NCBI GenBank assembly: GCA_947568835.1
Contig: OX387609.1
Span: 15,518,708 to 15,582,707 of the forward strand
Direction of reading: 5' to 3'
Length of the DNA stretch: 64,000 nt
DNA from: Protonemura montana
Lineage: Eukaryota > Arthropoda > Insecta > Plecoptera > Nemouridae
Position numbers and translations under genes: made by a program. Of the stretch, positions 45,133 through 56,203 are shown in pieces (within the stretch, counting starts at the first letter, position 1; every line of letters starts with the position of its first letter). Below the pieces are notes generated by a model. It was not told where the DNA came from, searched no databases, and worked only from the letters and a program-made list of their open reading frames with translations.

Positions 45133-46339
45133 TTATTATTATTATTAATTGTAGTGTTTAACGACGCACTGTTTTGGCAACGTGCCGTGCGGCACTGGTC
45201 TAATGGCGTCGGTGAATGAGTGGATGATGATGATGAGGATGATGATGAACCTAACCTAGCCTAGAAGTGAGGAGGGGAAACCCGGTGCCGGCACGTAGCC
45301 TACTCCTGTCGAAGAGCACCAAGGGGATCACCGGCTTAACTTCCCTTCCGAAGGACGGTACAACACGAACAACAGGATTCCTCCACAAATCCATGCTGTC
45401 GAGAGGTTGATAAGCAAAGCGAGTGAAGTTGCTGTACTAACTTTCATCCCTCCAACCTCTCTCCCGAACAGAACTGGTCATGTGTATGATGGTCACCCAT
45501 CCAATACCTGACACAGCGCAGTGTTGCTTAACTTTCATCCCTCCAACCTCTCTACCGAACAGAACTGGTCATGTGTATGATGGTCACTCATCCAATACCT
45601 GACTCAGCGCAGTGTTGCTTAACTTTCATCCCTCCAACCTCTCTCCTGAACAGAACTGGTCATGTGTATGATGGTCACCCATCCAATACCTGACCCAGCG
45701 CAGTGTTGCTTAACTTTCATCCCTCTAACCTCTCTCCCGAACAGAACTGGTCATGTGTATGATGGTCACCCATCCAATACCTGACCCAGCGCAGTGTTGC
45801 TTAACTTTCATCCCTTCAACCTCTCTCCCGAACAGAACTGGTCATGTGTATGATGGTCACTCATCCAATACCTGACTCAGCGCAGTGTTGCTTAACTTTC
45901 ATCCCTCTAACCTCTCTCCCGAACAGAACTGGTCATGTGTATGATGGTCACCCATCCAATACCTGACCCAGCGCAGTGTTGCTTAACTTTCATCCCTCCA
46001 ACCTCTCTCCCAAACAGAACTGGTCATGTGTATGATGGTCACCCATCCAATACATGACTCAGCGCAGTGTTGCTTAACTTTCATCCCTCCAACCTCTCTC
46101 CTGAACAGAACTGGTCATGTGTATGATGGTCACCCATCCAATACCTGACCCAGCGCAGTGTTGCTTAACTTTCATCCCTCTAACCTCTCTCCCGAACAGA
46201 ACTGGTCATGTGTATGATGGTCACCCATCCAATACCTGACCCAGCGCAGTGTTGCTTAACTTTCATCCCTCCAACCTCTCTCCCAAACAGAACTGGTCAT
46301 GTGTATGATGGTCACCCATCCAATACCTGACCCAGCGCA
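45133..46339 (-). mobile_element. 5S-derived SINE with 91-bp array
   Basis: On the - strand: (TTA)n tail, body (45250-45440) and about ten 91-bp units, cut at the right within the 5S segment (cccagcgcat). The outer head is missing. Confidence 0.9.
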
Positions 46340-46590
46340 TAGTTTGAAAGTAAAACCCTGGAGATACAAAGCGACGACATGAGACATGCACTTTATATGC
46401 AGTTTCTTTGCTGCACTCGCTTGATGGTCACGTGATTATCATGATTTGATTGATTCCACGAACCGGAATGAGGTTGGCGTCGAACACGCGACGACGGCGA
46501 CCTCTTTCCAGCCAGACGCCCGACTCGACCGGGGCGTTGCACTGCCTTCACGACTGGACTTTTCTGCCATGTGCCATTATTAAACTTCCA
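46340..46590. other. Spacer between opposed arrays
   Basis: About 250 bp of unique sequence separates a - strand array from a + strand array of the same unit, giving a large inverted arrangement. Confidence 0.5.
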
Positions 46591-48914
46591 CCATGACCAG
46601 TTCTGTTCGGGAGAGAGGTTGGAGGGATGAAAGTTAAGCAACACTGCGCTGGGTCAGGTATTGGATGGGTGACCATCATACACATGACCAGTTCTGTTCG
46701 GGAGAGAGGTTGGAGGGATGAAAGTTAAGCAACACTGCGCTGGGTCAGGTATTGGATGGGTGACCATCATACACATGACCAGTTCTGTTCGGGAGAGAGG
46801 TTGAAGGGATGAAAGTTAAGCAACACTGCGCTGAGTCAGGTATTGGATGGGTGACCATCATACACATGACCAGTTCTGTTCGGAAGAGAGGTTGAAGGGA
46901 TGAAAGTTAAGCAACACTGCGCTGGGTCAGATATTGAATGAGTGACCATCATACACATGACCAGTTCTGTTTGGGAGAGAGGTTGGAGGGATGAAAGTTA
47001 AGCAACACTGCGCTGGGTCAGGTATTGGATGAGTGACCATCATACACATGACCAGTTCTGTTCGGGAGAGAGGTTGGAGGGATGAAAGTTAAGCAACACT
47101 GCGCTGGGTCAGGTATTGGATGGGTGACCATCATACACATGACCAGTTCTGTTCGGGAGAGAGGTTGGAGGGATGAAAGTTAAGCAACACTGCACTGAGT
47201 CAGGTATTGGATGGGTGACCATCATACACATGACCAGTTCTGTTTGGGAGAGAGGTTGGAGGGATGAAAGTTAAGCAACACTGCGCTGGGTCAGGTATTG
47301 GATGGGTGACCATCATACACATGACCAGTTCTGTTCGGGAGAGAGGTTGGAGGGATGAAAGTTAAGCAACACTGCGCTGGGTCAGGTATTGGATGGGTGA
47401 CCATCATACACATGACCAGTTCTGTTCGGGAGAGAGGTTGGAGGGATGAAAGTTAAGCAACACTGCACTGAGTCAGGTATTGGATGGGTGACCATCATAC
47501 ACATGACCAGTTCTGTTTGGGAGAGAGGTTGGAGGGATGAAAGTTAAGCAACACTGCGCTGGGTCAGGTATTGGATGGGTGACCATCATACACATGACCA
47601 GTTCTGTTTGGGAGAGAGGTTGGAGGGATGAAAGTTAAGCAACACTGCGCTGGGTCAGGTATTGGATGGGTGACCATCATACACATGACCAGTTCTGTTT
47701 GGGAGAGAGGTTGGAGGGATGAAAGTTAAGCAACACTGCGCTGGGTCAGGTATTGGATGGGTGACCATCATACACATGACCAGTTCTGTTTGGGAGAGAG
47801 GTTGGAGGGATGAAAGTTAAGCAACACTGCGCTGGGTCAGGTATTGGATGGGTGACCATCATACACATGACCAGTTCTGTTTGGGAGAGAGGTTGGAGGG
47901 ATGAAAGTTAAGCAACACTGCGCTGGGTTAGGTATTGGATGGGTGACCATCATACACATGACCAGTTCTGTTTGGGAGAGAGGTTGGAGGGATGAAAGTT
48001 AAGCAACACTGCGCTGGGTCAGGTATTGGATGGGTGATCATCATACACATGACCAGTTCTGTTTGGGAGAGAGGTTGGAGTGATGAAAGTTTAGCAACAC
48101 TGCGCTGGGTCAGGTATTGGATGGGTGACCATCATACACATGACCAGTTCTGTTTGGGAGAGAGGTTGGAGGGATGAAAGTTAAGCAACACTGCGCTGGG
48201 TCAGGTATTGGATGGGTGCCCATCATACACATGACCAGTTCTGTTCGGGAGATGGGTTGGAGGGATGAAAGTTAAGCAACACTGCACTGGGTCTGGTATT
48301 GGATGGGTGACCATCATACACATGACCAGTTCTGTTCGGGAGAGAGGTTGAAGGGATGAAAGTTAAGCAACACTGCGCTGGGTCAGGTATTGGATGGGTG
48401 ACCATCATACACATGACCAGTTCTGTTCGGGAGAGAGGTTGAAGGGATGAAAGTTAAGCAACACTGCACTGGGTCAGGTATTGGATGGGTGGCCATCATA
48501 CACATGACCAGTTCTGTTTGGGAGAGAGGTTGAAGGGATGAAAGCTAAGCAACACTGCACTGGGTCAGGTATTGGATGGGTGGCCATCATACACATGACC
48601 AGTTCTGTTCGGGAGAGAGGTTGGAGGGATGAAAGTTAAGCAACACTGCGCTGGGTCAGGTATTGGATGGGTGACCATCATACACATGACCAGTTCTGTT
48701 CGGGAGAGAGGTTGGAGGGATGAAAGTTAAGCAACACTGCGCTGGGTCAGGTATTGGATGGGTGACCATCATTCACATGACCAGTTCTGTTCGGGAGAGA
48801 GGTTGGAGGGATGAAAGTTAAGCAACACTGCGCTGGGTCAGGTATTGGATGGGTGACCATCATTCACATGACCAGTTCTGTTCGGGAGAGAGGTTGTAGG
48901 GATGAAAGTTAAGT
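46591..48914 (+). mobile_element. Largest 5S-derived 91-bp array
   Basis: About 25.5 units with no head, body or tail attached. Blocks of neighbouring units share variants: a run with ctgtttggg from about 47515 to 48165, and a tgcactgag unit at 47191 repeated at 47464 (273 bp, three units). This indicates recent local duplication. Confidence 0.92.
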
Positions 48915-49298
48915 CCAGCTGCTTACAAGTAAAGTCAGTGTCTTCTATGCTACGCTGGTCCCGATCCACGCATGCGCGGTAAGACCCGACATGGGCCAAG
49001 CAGTCAAGTCAGTATGCAGTGGGTCAGTCGCGCTCTAAGCTCGTCGAGAGAAGGTCGACAACAATCCGAGCTCGAACCAAGGACTACGGTCACTTAAAAT
49101 ACAAGACAGTGCGTGTCGGGCCAAGGGTTGGGACGAAGCCATCGGCGTCCAGGGTGGCCGTTAAGAGTAAAAAAACTTCTGTTGTTTTAAAGTGCGGTTT
49201 TTTTAAAGTGTTTGCGCCGGATCTTTGATCTGAAACCCGCGTGCGGATTCGTATAATAGTGAACTTACCCCGACATCGGCGATCTCTAGCTAGTTGCC
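48915..49298. other. Region upstream of candidate exon
   Basis: Possible 5' UTR or promoter for the exon at 49299, by position only. An open frame at 49019-49228 is Arg/Lys-rich and not recognised. Confidence 0.25.
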
Positions 49299-49517
49299 AT
49301 GGCGACTGACTTGCTATCCGAGAAGCTGGAGTCACGGCTTCACCTGTCCAACACTAAGGTGGTCGGCGAGGATAGAATCCGCAAGGCGCGTGAAAACAAC
49401 GAAGATGTTGCCGTCCTCTCGACGTTTATGCCATCACTAGACCCCAAGGTTAAGAAGCCACCGTTTGAGTGTTCGCTGAGATCGCGTTGTCTTCTGGGAG
49501 ACTCCAAGCTGGCCACC
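49299..49517 (+). CDS. Candidate first coding exon, hypothetical
   Basis: ATG 49299 in good context (gccATGgcg) opens a frame starting MATDLLSEKLESRL, followed by RIRKARENNEDVAVL and DPKVKKPPFECSL. A consensus donor (accacag|gtagat) cuts it just before an in-frame stop, as expected of a real exon. Exon length would be about 220 bases. No family is recognised. It lies on the same strand as and downstream of the two LIM exons, so it could be an alternative start inside that gene or the start of another gene. Confidence 0.45.
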
Positions 49518-49610
49518 ACAGGTAGATAAACGCCTCTCCTAAGGTAGACCAGAAAGTCTAGTCGAAAATCAACGGTTTAAAGTCACTAGTTCACAATTTG
49601 CCTTTCTGCT

Positions 49611-50275
49611 AAGTTAAGCAACATATCGCTGAGTCGGGCGTTGGGTAGGTGACCACATGCACACTTTAAGGCACAGAAGTCTAACAAAACTTGGATAAGT
49701 AGAAGAATATACCAACAGCCAATAGACCAGTGGTCCTTGGTGCTGTTGGACAGGAGCAGCCAACACAGTGTGTCAAAGTGACAAGGCTAAGCGGTGGCCG
49801 GTCCTTGGTGCTGTTGTACAGGAGCAGCCAACACAGTGTGTCAAAGTGACAAGGCTAAGCGGTGGCCGGTCCTTGGTGCTGTTGGACAGGAGCAGCCAAC
49901 ACAGTGTGTCAAAGAGACAAGGCTAAGCGGTGGCCGGTTCTTGGTGCTGTTGGACAGGAGCAGCCAACACAGTGTGTCAAAGTGACAAGGCTAAGCGGTG
50001 ACCGGTCCTTGGTGCTGTTGGACAGGAGCAGCCAACACAGTGCGTCAAAGTGACAAGGCTAAGCGGTGGCCGGTCCTTGGTGCTGTTGGACAGGAGCAGC
50101 CAACACAGTGTGTCAAAGTGACAAGGCTAAGCGGTGGCCGGTCCTTGGTGCTGTTGGACAGGAGCAGCCAACACAGTGTGTCAAAGAGACAAGGCTAAGC
50201 GGTGGCCGGTCCTTGGTGCTGTTGGACAGGAGCAGGCTTCGTGCCGGCACCGGGTTCACCCTCGGATTCCTGCCA
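49611..50275 (+). mobile_element. Divergent 5S-SINE with 68-bp body array
   Basis: A diverged 5S-like head (aagttaagcaacatatcgct, gttgggtaggtgaccac) is followed after a gap by about 7.4 copies of a 68-bp unit (49732-50235). The unit (ggtccttggtgctgttggac, aggagcagcc, then caaggctaagcggtggcc) matches the central SINE body (ggtgctcttcgacaggag). The last copy continues into body sequence gtgccggcaccgggtt. Confidence 0.8.
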
Positions 50276-51328
50276 TGACAGGCTGGCTGCATCCGATCCA
50301 CGGCCTCCTTGTTCATCTCAAGTAGTTCTTGTCTCAGCCAACTCCAATTGTGGCTCGCCGCTAGGAGGTCCCGGCATCGAAGCCAGCGTGCGCCGAGATC
50401 GCCTTGTTTGGCCAGACAAGGACGCTGCCATGGCGACCGCCGTTAGTGCGAGTCGGTGCATCCTGATGCACTTTCGGATGCATCGTGACACTCTGCGAAG
50501 GGAAAGCACTTGCGGTGGTTTAGTGAACTAGGTCGGGTCGTTGCCCGGAAGTCAGTCCTGGGGTGGAGCAGAGCAGCCTTGTTAGGTTTGTTGTCATGCC
50601 AACCAGCTGACCGTTAACCAAGTTAACGAGAGTCTCGCAACTCGAATCGTAATCAATCGATGCCCGCCACGCCTGGAAGTCTTGGTGACATTCGGAGCCA
50701 CTTTAAGTGCGTTAACAGTCCGTTAGCCAGGCGTCGCCTAGGGCAACGAGCGATTACATAGTGAAGGAAAGAGAGTTAGCAATCGTGCTGTCAAATCTGT
50801 GGCTTGGCACATTAAAAAACAGATGCGTTCCCAAGGGATACGGGAGACAAACATGGCAAGCAACTTCATCGTTGTCCGAGGCGGTGATTTTAATAGCTAA
50901 GAAAACACTTGTTGCATTCCTAACATGGTAACTCTCCAACCAGTTCGTTAAGTCAACCGTCCGTTATTGCCAGCAAACCGTTCGTCAAGATCGCCGTCTG
51001 TTTCCGAGCGACCCAATCATTGAATTAGCATGCCGTGCCAGCCCACTATGTTACCATGACAACGCGCCTTGTAAGGATCAGCGGCAAAGCGTCGAGGAAA
51101 CAAGCAATTAACAGGCGGTCGCCTAGCAACGCGCTGTGATTGGGAACGGGTGGGACTTTAATCAGAGCTGGCTAAACAATGGGACGTCATTGCCCGTTGC
51201 CGGGCTCCCGTATCGCATGGGTTGCCATAGCGACAGCTGATTACCTTGGAAGGAAATGATCTTGCCGAGCTAACCGGGCCATAGAGGGAGATGTGATACT
51301 GACTTGTCTTATGTCTATGTCCAACGTC
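50276..51328. other. Unique region, no gene supported
   Basis: About 1 kb, moderately GC-rich. The open frame at 50202-50531 begins in the array and is not convincing. No RNA or element is recognised. Confidence 0.4.
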
Positions 51329-52105
51329 CCATGTCCTACGTCCCATGCCCCATGCCCCATGCCCCATGCCCCATGCCCCATGCCCCATGCCCCATGCCCC
51401 ATGTCCCATGCCCCATGTCCCATGTCCCATGCCCCATGTCCCATGTCCCATATCCCATGTCCCATGTCATATGTCACATTTCCCATGTCCCATGTCCCAT
51501 GCCCCATGTCCCATGCCCCATGTCCCATGTCCCATGTCCCATGTCCCATGTCCCATGTCCCATGTCCCATGTCCCGTGTCCCATGACCCATGTCCCATGC
51601 CCCATGTCCCATGTCCTATGTCCCGTGTCCCATGTCCCATGTCCCATGCCCCATGTCCCATGTCCCATGTCCCGTGTCCCATGACCCATGCCCCATGTCC
51701 CATGTCCCATGCCCCATGTCCCATGTCCCATGTCCCATGCCCCATGTCCCATGTCCCATGTCCCATGTCCCATGTCCCATGTCCCATGCCCCATGTCCCA
51801 TGTCACATGTCCCATGCCCCATGTCCCATGTCCCATGTCCCGTGTCCCATGTCCCATGCCCCATGTCCCATGTCCCATGTCCCGTGTCCCATGCCCCATG
51901 CCCCATGCCCCATGTCCCATGCCCCATGTCCCATGCCCCATGCCCCATGTCCCATGCCCCATGTCCCATGTCCCATGTCCCATGCCCCATGTCCCATGTC
52001 CCATGTCCCATGCCCCATGTCCCATGTCCCATGTCCCATGCCCCATGTCCCGTGTCCCATGTCCCATGTCCCATGCCCCATGTCCCATGCCCTATGTCAT
52101 ATACC
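51329..52105. repeat. 7-bp satellite-like array
   Basis: About 110 copies of cccatgt/cccatgc. All frames of both strands are open for long stretches. The mixture of -t and -c versions forms an irregular two-letter pattern. It is not telomeric. Confidence 0.95.
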
Positions 52106-52159
52106 CTATGACAATTTACTCTTGGACAAAGAGTACATGTGTAATCGCAAGGAAGGCAA

Positions 52160-52206
52160 CGTCCCATGCAACGTCCCATGCAACGTCCCATGCAACGTCC
52201 TATGCC
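52160..52206. repeat. 14-bp short repeat
   Basis: Four copies of cgtcccatgcaa with small changes. It may derive from the adjacent 7-bp array. Confidence 0.7.
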
Positions 52207-52285
52207 ACAAAGTTACCATAAAGGTCATCTACTAGTTTGTGTTTCACTCCCGGGTCGTTGGTCTGTGCGTATTTATACGTTTAAA

Positions 52286-52366
52286 ATGACAAACATGGCG
52301 GACTGTTTGGCAAACATGGCGGACTGTTTGGCAAACATGGCGGACTGTTTGGCAAACATGGCGGTT
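52286..52366. repeat. 21-bp repeat with ATGGCGG core
   Basis: 3.7 copies of aaacatggcggactgtttggc. The aacatggcgg core resembles a YY1 site by sequence; function is not shown. Confidence 0.85.
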
Positions 52367-52579
52367 GTTACGGTTGAATGTACGAGGTTCGTGCCAGTGT
52401 TTAACCTGACTGACAGTTTTCACTGGGCCGTGGTGAAATTGTATACTAATTCAATTAGACGCCGCCATTGCATCGACTCGGCGCTGGATTTTGTATCTGC
52501 AAGGCGGTGGAAAGTTCTGCCTAGAGGCTGGAGGCAACGTTCACCTCGACATTTCAGCCCACAACAAGATGGACGTATT

Positions 52580-53083
52580 TATTTGAGGTGTTTAACGACG
52601 CACTGTTTTGACAACTGGCAATGCGGCACTGATCTAATGGCGTCGGTGAATGAGTGGATGATGATGAGGATGATGATGAACCTAACCTAGCCTAGAAGGA
52701 AGGAGGGGAAACCCGGTGCCGGCACGTAGCCTACTCCTGTCGAAGAGCAAGGGGACCACCGGCTTAACGTCCCTTCCGAAGGACGGTACAACGTGAACAA
52801 CAGGATTCCTTCACAAATCCATGCTGTCGAGAGGTTGATAAGCAAGGCGAGTGAAGTTGATGTACTAACTTTCATCCCTCCAACCTCTCTCCCAAACAGA
52901 ACTGGTCATGTGTATGATGGTCACCCATCCAATACCTGACTCAGCGCAGTGTTGCTTAACTTTCATTCCTCTAACCTCTCTCCCGAACAGAACTGGTCAT
53001 GTGTATGATGGTCACCCATCCAATACCTGACCCAGCGCAGTGTTGCTTAACTTTCATTCCTCTAACCTCTCTCGCGAACAGAA
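52580..53083 (-). mobile_element. 5S-derived SINE with short array
   Basis: On the - strand: tail, body and about 2.4 units of 91 bp, ending at ctctcgcgaacag. The outer head is missing. Confidence 0.88.
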
Positions 53084-53522
53084 AAAGATAGACTTGCCAT
53101 GCAATTTGTAATCAATCCTTTCAGCCGTGAAACAAGCCGGGGGACAAGTCAAGCTGATATTACTAACCGCCATGATAGCGAGCTGAGCAATGGCCTGCAC
53201 CAGAGATGCATGGGCAAGATTTATCCGTTATTTTCCTGTCAAGTAATAAACCTCTGGACCATCGCTAGTCTGGCCTTGCGGAGATCGGGGCTTCAGAGCG
53301 CAGTTCAGTGATATAACTAGATTAGCACCTTGACTCGGAGTTGCTTCACATTGAAAGATCTCTAGTGTTTTGACAGGTAGAAGTAGGGTTATGTCGTTTT
53401 CAAACATAGTGTTTCAAAGGAGCTTCTGTGGGATAACCACGCTTGGATGCCGACAATATGTAACGTTGCTGAGATCCAATAGGTAAACCTAGCGAAACAA
53501 TCCTGTTGGGAGGAAGAACAGG
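53084..53522. other. Unique spacer
   Basis: No gene is supported. Confidence 0.4.
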
Positions 53523-54028
53523 CAGCGGTGTAGTCGAGGGTATCCGCGGGTATACCCAAAAAACTTTTTGACACCGAGCGTATACCCAAAAAAATATATA
53601 TACAGGGTATACGCCCAGTAAATACTCTTTGCAAAACTTTAAAATGCGTTTTGCTACGACAATTCTTAATCTCCCTACAACCTGCACTATAAAACCTCGA
53701 AAAGCAAAGTTTATTCTAAAAAGTGGGTAGTCCGTGTATAGTAGGGGTTCGTATGATCTGGATGGGTATGCAATGGTTTTTCCAAGCAGTCAACGTACTC
53801 ATTCAACCCACCCGAGGAAAGCGCGATTGCAGCTACCCCAACACCAAGTAGTAGTTTTAATGTTGATAGGAATGAACTATCTAAGAACTATAACTAGTGA
53901 ATAGACTAAAGGTAAAGAATTAAAAACACCCCCCACCCAGTACCTAACCTAGTGATGACCACAACATTTGGAACTCACAGCCTGATAACCCAGCGTATAC
54001 CCAAAAAGAATGTAGGACTACACCACTG
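53523..54028 (-). mobile_element. hAT-like MITE, copy 2
   Basis: Inverted relative to the copy at 6097. The ends are CAGCGGTGTAGTC on the left and GACTACACCACTG on the right. The flanking octamers agaacagg and ggtacagg match at six of eight positions. Three gtatac motifs crowd the left end (53548-53605), one more than in copy 1, giving about 50 bp of extra length. Confidence 0.78.
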
Positions 54029-54036
54029 GGTACAGG

Positions 54037-54459
54037 CGTTGAGTGTAGGTTCTAGGTAGAGAAACAACGTTAATGTTACAGTCTCTGCGTGAAAGATGGC
54101 CGCCAAATGACTACCTTACCGACAAAAATGCAGAGTACCGGAACATCACGTTAAGTGGAGCCACTGTCGTATGAAATTTAATTTCAATATTTCTCGTAGG
54201 TTACTCGCTTTTTAATATCGTTACGTGTTTATCAATCGTTGAGGTAAACATTGATGGAGATTTTTTGAGCATGAAAAGTCTCAAAAGCGAGTTAACTTAC
54301 GAGAAATATCGAAATTAAATTTCATACAACAGTGGCTCCACTTAACGTGATGTTCCGGTACTCTGCATTTTTGTCGGTAAGGTAGTCATTTGGCGGCCAT
54401 CTTTCACGCAGAGACTGAAACATTGACGTTGTTTCTCTACCTAGAACCTGCACTCAACG
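54037..54459. mobile_element. Foldback MITE, copy 3
   Basis: The complete 420-bp inverted repeat, intact on both arms, with single termini (cgttgagtgtagg, cctgcactcaacg). It lies 8 bp from the hAT-like MITE. Confidence 0.88.
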
Positions 54460-55137
54460 GTATTATGATTTAGCGACACTCGTCCTCTTCTCTGTACCAA
54501 ATAAGAGCAAGAGATGGAAGCCGTTGTCCCGCCATCCGGCCAATGATAAGCTGTCTCTTTGACTCACTGACCAGGCTATTTACAGCCAAGAACCGTCTCG
54601 CCGGTATGAAGGGGGGAAGGGGGGAAGGATTGTGAAAGTGAATCAACAGGTGTGCTAACTAGATGCTGCGATGCGATCTCGGAGGCACTAGATGACGTCA
54701 TAACTACATCCCACTCGCACGTGACCAGGTGCCGTATCACCCAGAAAGTGCATGAGACAGACGAGGATAGCGATACGCGACTAACCGTGAGTGCAAGAGA
54801 GACAACACAATGTTAGCGATGGGTTGTTGTGCGGCGATTAAGAAGGGCGTGATTAGGGATTTAAGGAAGAGAGTTTCTGGGCTTGACGTGTTTAGCCAGT
54901 TGGGAGTGGTTCGGGTACATGCACTCGCATGTACCTACAAGTTGCGAAACTATTTCAATCGCCGATAACTATCATTATTTTAATTTTATTTCACATTATT
55001 TGTTGACGATTGCGTAGGTATAAGATTTTATCCGCTGTGATGCAATCTCTTTTGATTCTTGTGTTTGCAAGTTTATTTAGTAGCAGATTGACCGTCAAGT
55101 TTGCGGTCTCATAAATATGAGAATCCCTGTTATTTAA
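54460..55137. other. Unique region
   Basis: No gene is supported. Confidence 0.4.
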
Positions 55138-55235
55138 TTATTATGAACACTGTAAACGTCTCAAAAATTGATCATAATAATAAATTACCACCGCGTATTG
55201 CAAGCGTTTGCAATTTAAATAAGATTTCATCTTTA
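55138..55235. mobile_element. tRNA-SINE tail fragments, inverted pair
   Basis: A - strand tail piece (cactgtaaacgtctcaaaaa) joins a + strand tail piece with the quasi-palindrome gtattgcaagcgtttgcaat. Confidence 0.75.
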
Positions 55236-55355
55236 CCTGTCACTTCTTCACGACTTCTAAGGGCATGAGTGGGCAGTCATAAGCTTATTTAATTGTTTGT
55301 CGACTTCCGTTTGGTTCTGTCCCCCGATTCGGAGGTTGAACAAATCTGTGCTCAT

Positions 55356-55409
55356 CACGTTAAGCAATACTGCCTGGGATAATCTGGTGGATGGTTACCA
55401 TGACCACAA
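55356..55409 (+). mobile_element. Degenerate 5S-like segment
   Basis: cacgttaagcaatactgcc and tggatggttaccatgacca resemble the 5S head with several changes. It lies just upstream of another 5S-SINE. Confidence 0.5.
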
Positions 55410-55453
55410 GCCTCTAGCTCGTCTTCTATTGTGAATAAGTGAAGACACAGATC

Positions 55454-55936
55454 AAGTTAAGTAACACTGCGCTGGGTCAGGTATTGGATGGGTGATCATC
55501 ATACACATGACCAGTTCTGTTCGAGAGAGAGGTTGGAGGGATGAAAGTTAAGCAACACTGCGCTGAGACAGGTATTGGATGGGTAACCATCATACACATG
55601 ACCAGTTCTGTTCGGGAGAGAGGTTGGAGGGATGAAAGTTAGTACAGCAACTTCACTCGCCTTGCTTATCAAACTCTCGACAGCATGGATTTGTGGAGGA
55701 ATCCTGTTGTTCGCGTTGTACTGTCCTTCGGAAGGGACGTTAAGCCGGTGGTCCCCTTGGTGCTCTTCGACAGGAGTAGGCTACCCGGTGCGGGTTTCCC
55801 CTCCTCCCGTCTAGGCTAGGTTCATCATCATCCTCATCATCATCCACTCATTCACCGACGCCATTAGACCAGTGCCGCATGACCAGTTGTCAAAACAGTC
55901 CGTCGTTTAACACTACAAATATTGATAATAATAATA
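55454..55936 (+). mobile_element. 5S-derived SINE, two units
   Basis: Two 91-bp units, body and full tail, ending tacaaatattgataataata. The body has lost a few bases at ggctacccggtgcggg. Confidence 0.9.
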
Positions 55937-56203
55937 TTCCAGCAGAAATCTTGGTTTGGCCAGCGTTTGCCTTGCACTTACAAAGTCACGTGTAGGTTGC
56001 GTGTTGACTCGGACTGGTCTGGGGTTGACGTTGAAATAATGGGGTGCCAGCACGCGAGGGTGTCTGGGGTTAATGCACGTCTCACAAAACTCACATGTCG
56101 CATAGACATGAGGGGCGTTAACATCGACCTGTTTCCACCCAGACATTTAGTCTGGCTACCACCGGACACTGGCCGAGCTCACAGCTGTCTTGCAACATTA
56201 TCC
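55937..56203. other. Unique spacer
   Basis: Short open frames on both strands are not recognised. Confidence 0.35.

Noticed and set aside
51241-52235. Long frames on both strands through the 7-bp array
   Set aside because: The heptamer lacks stops in all frames; no supporting gene structure.
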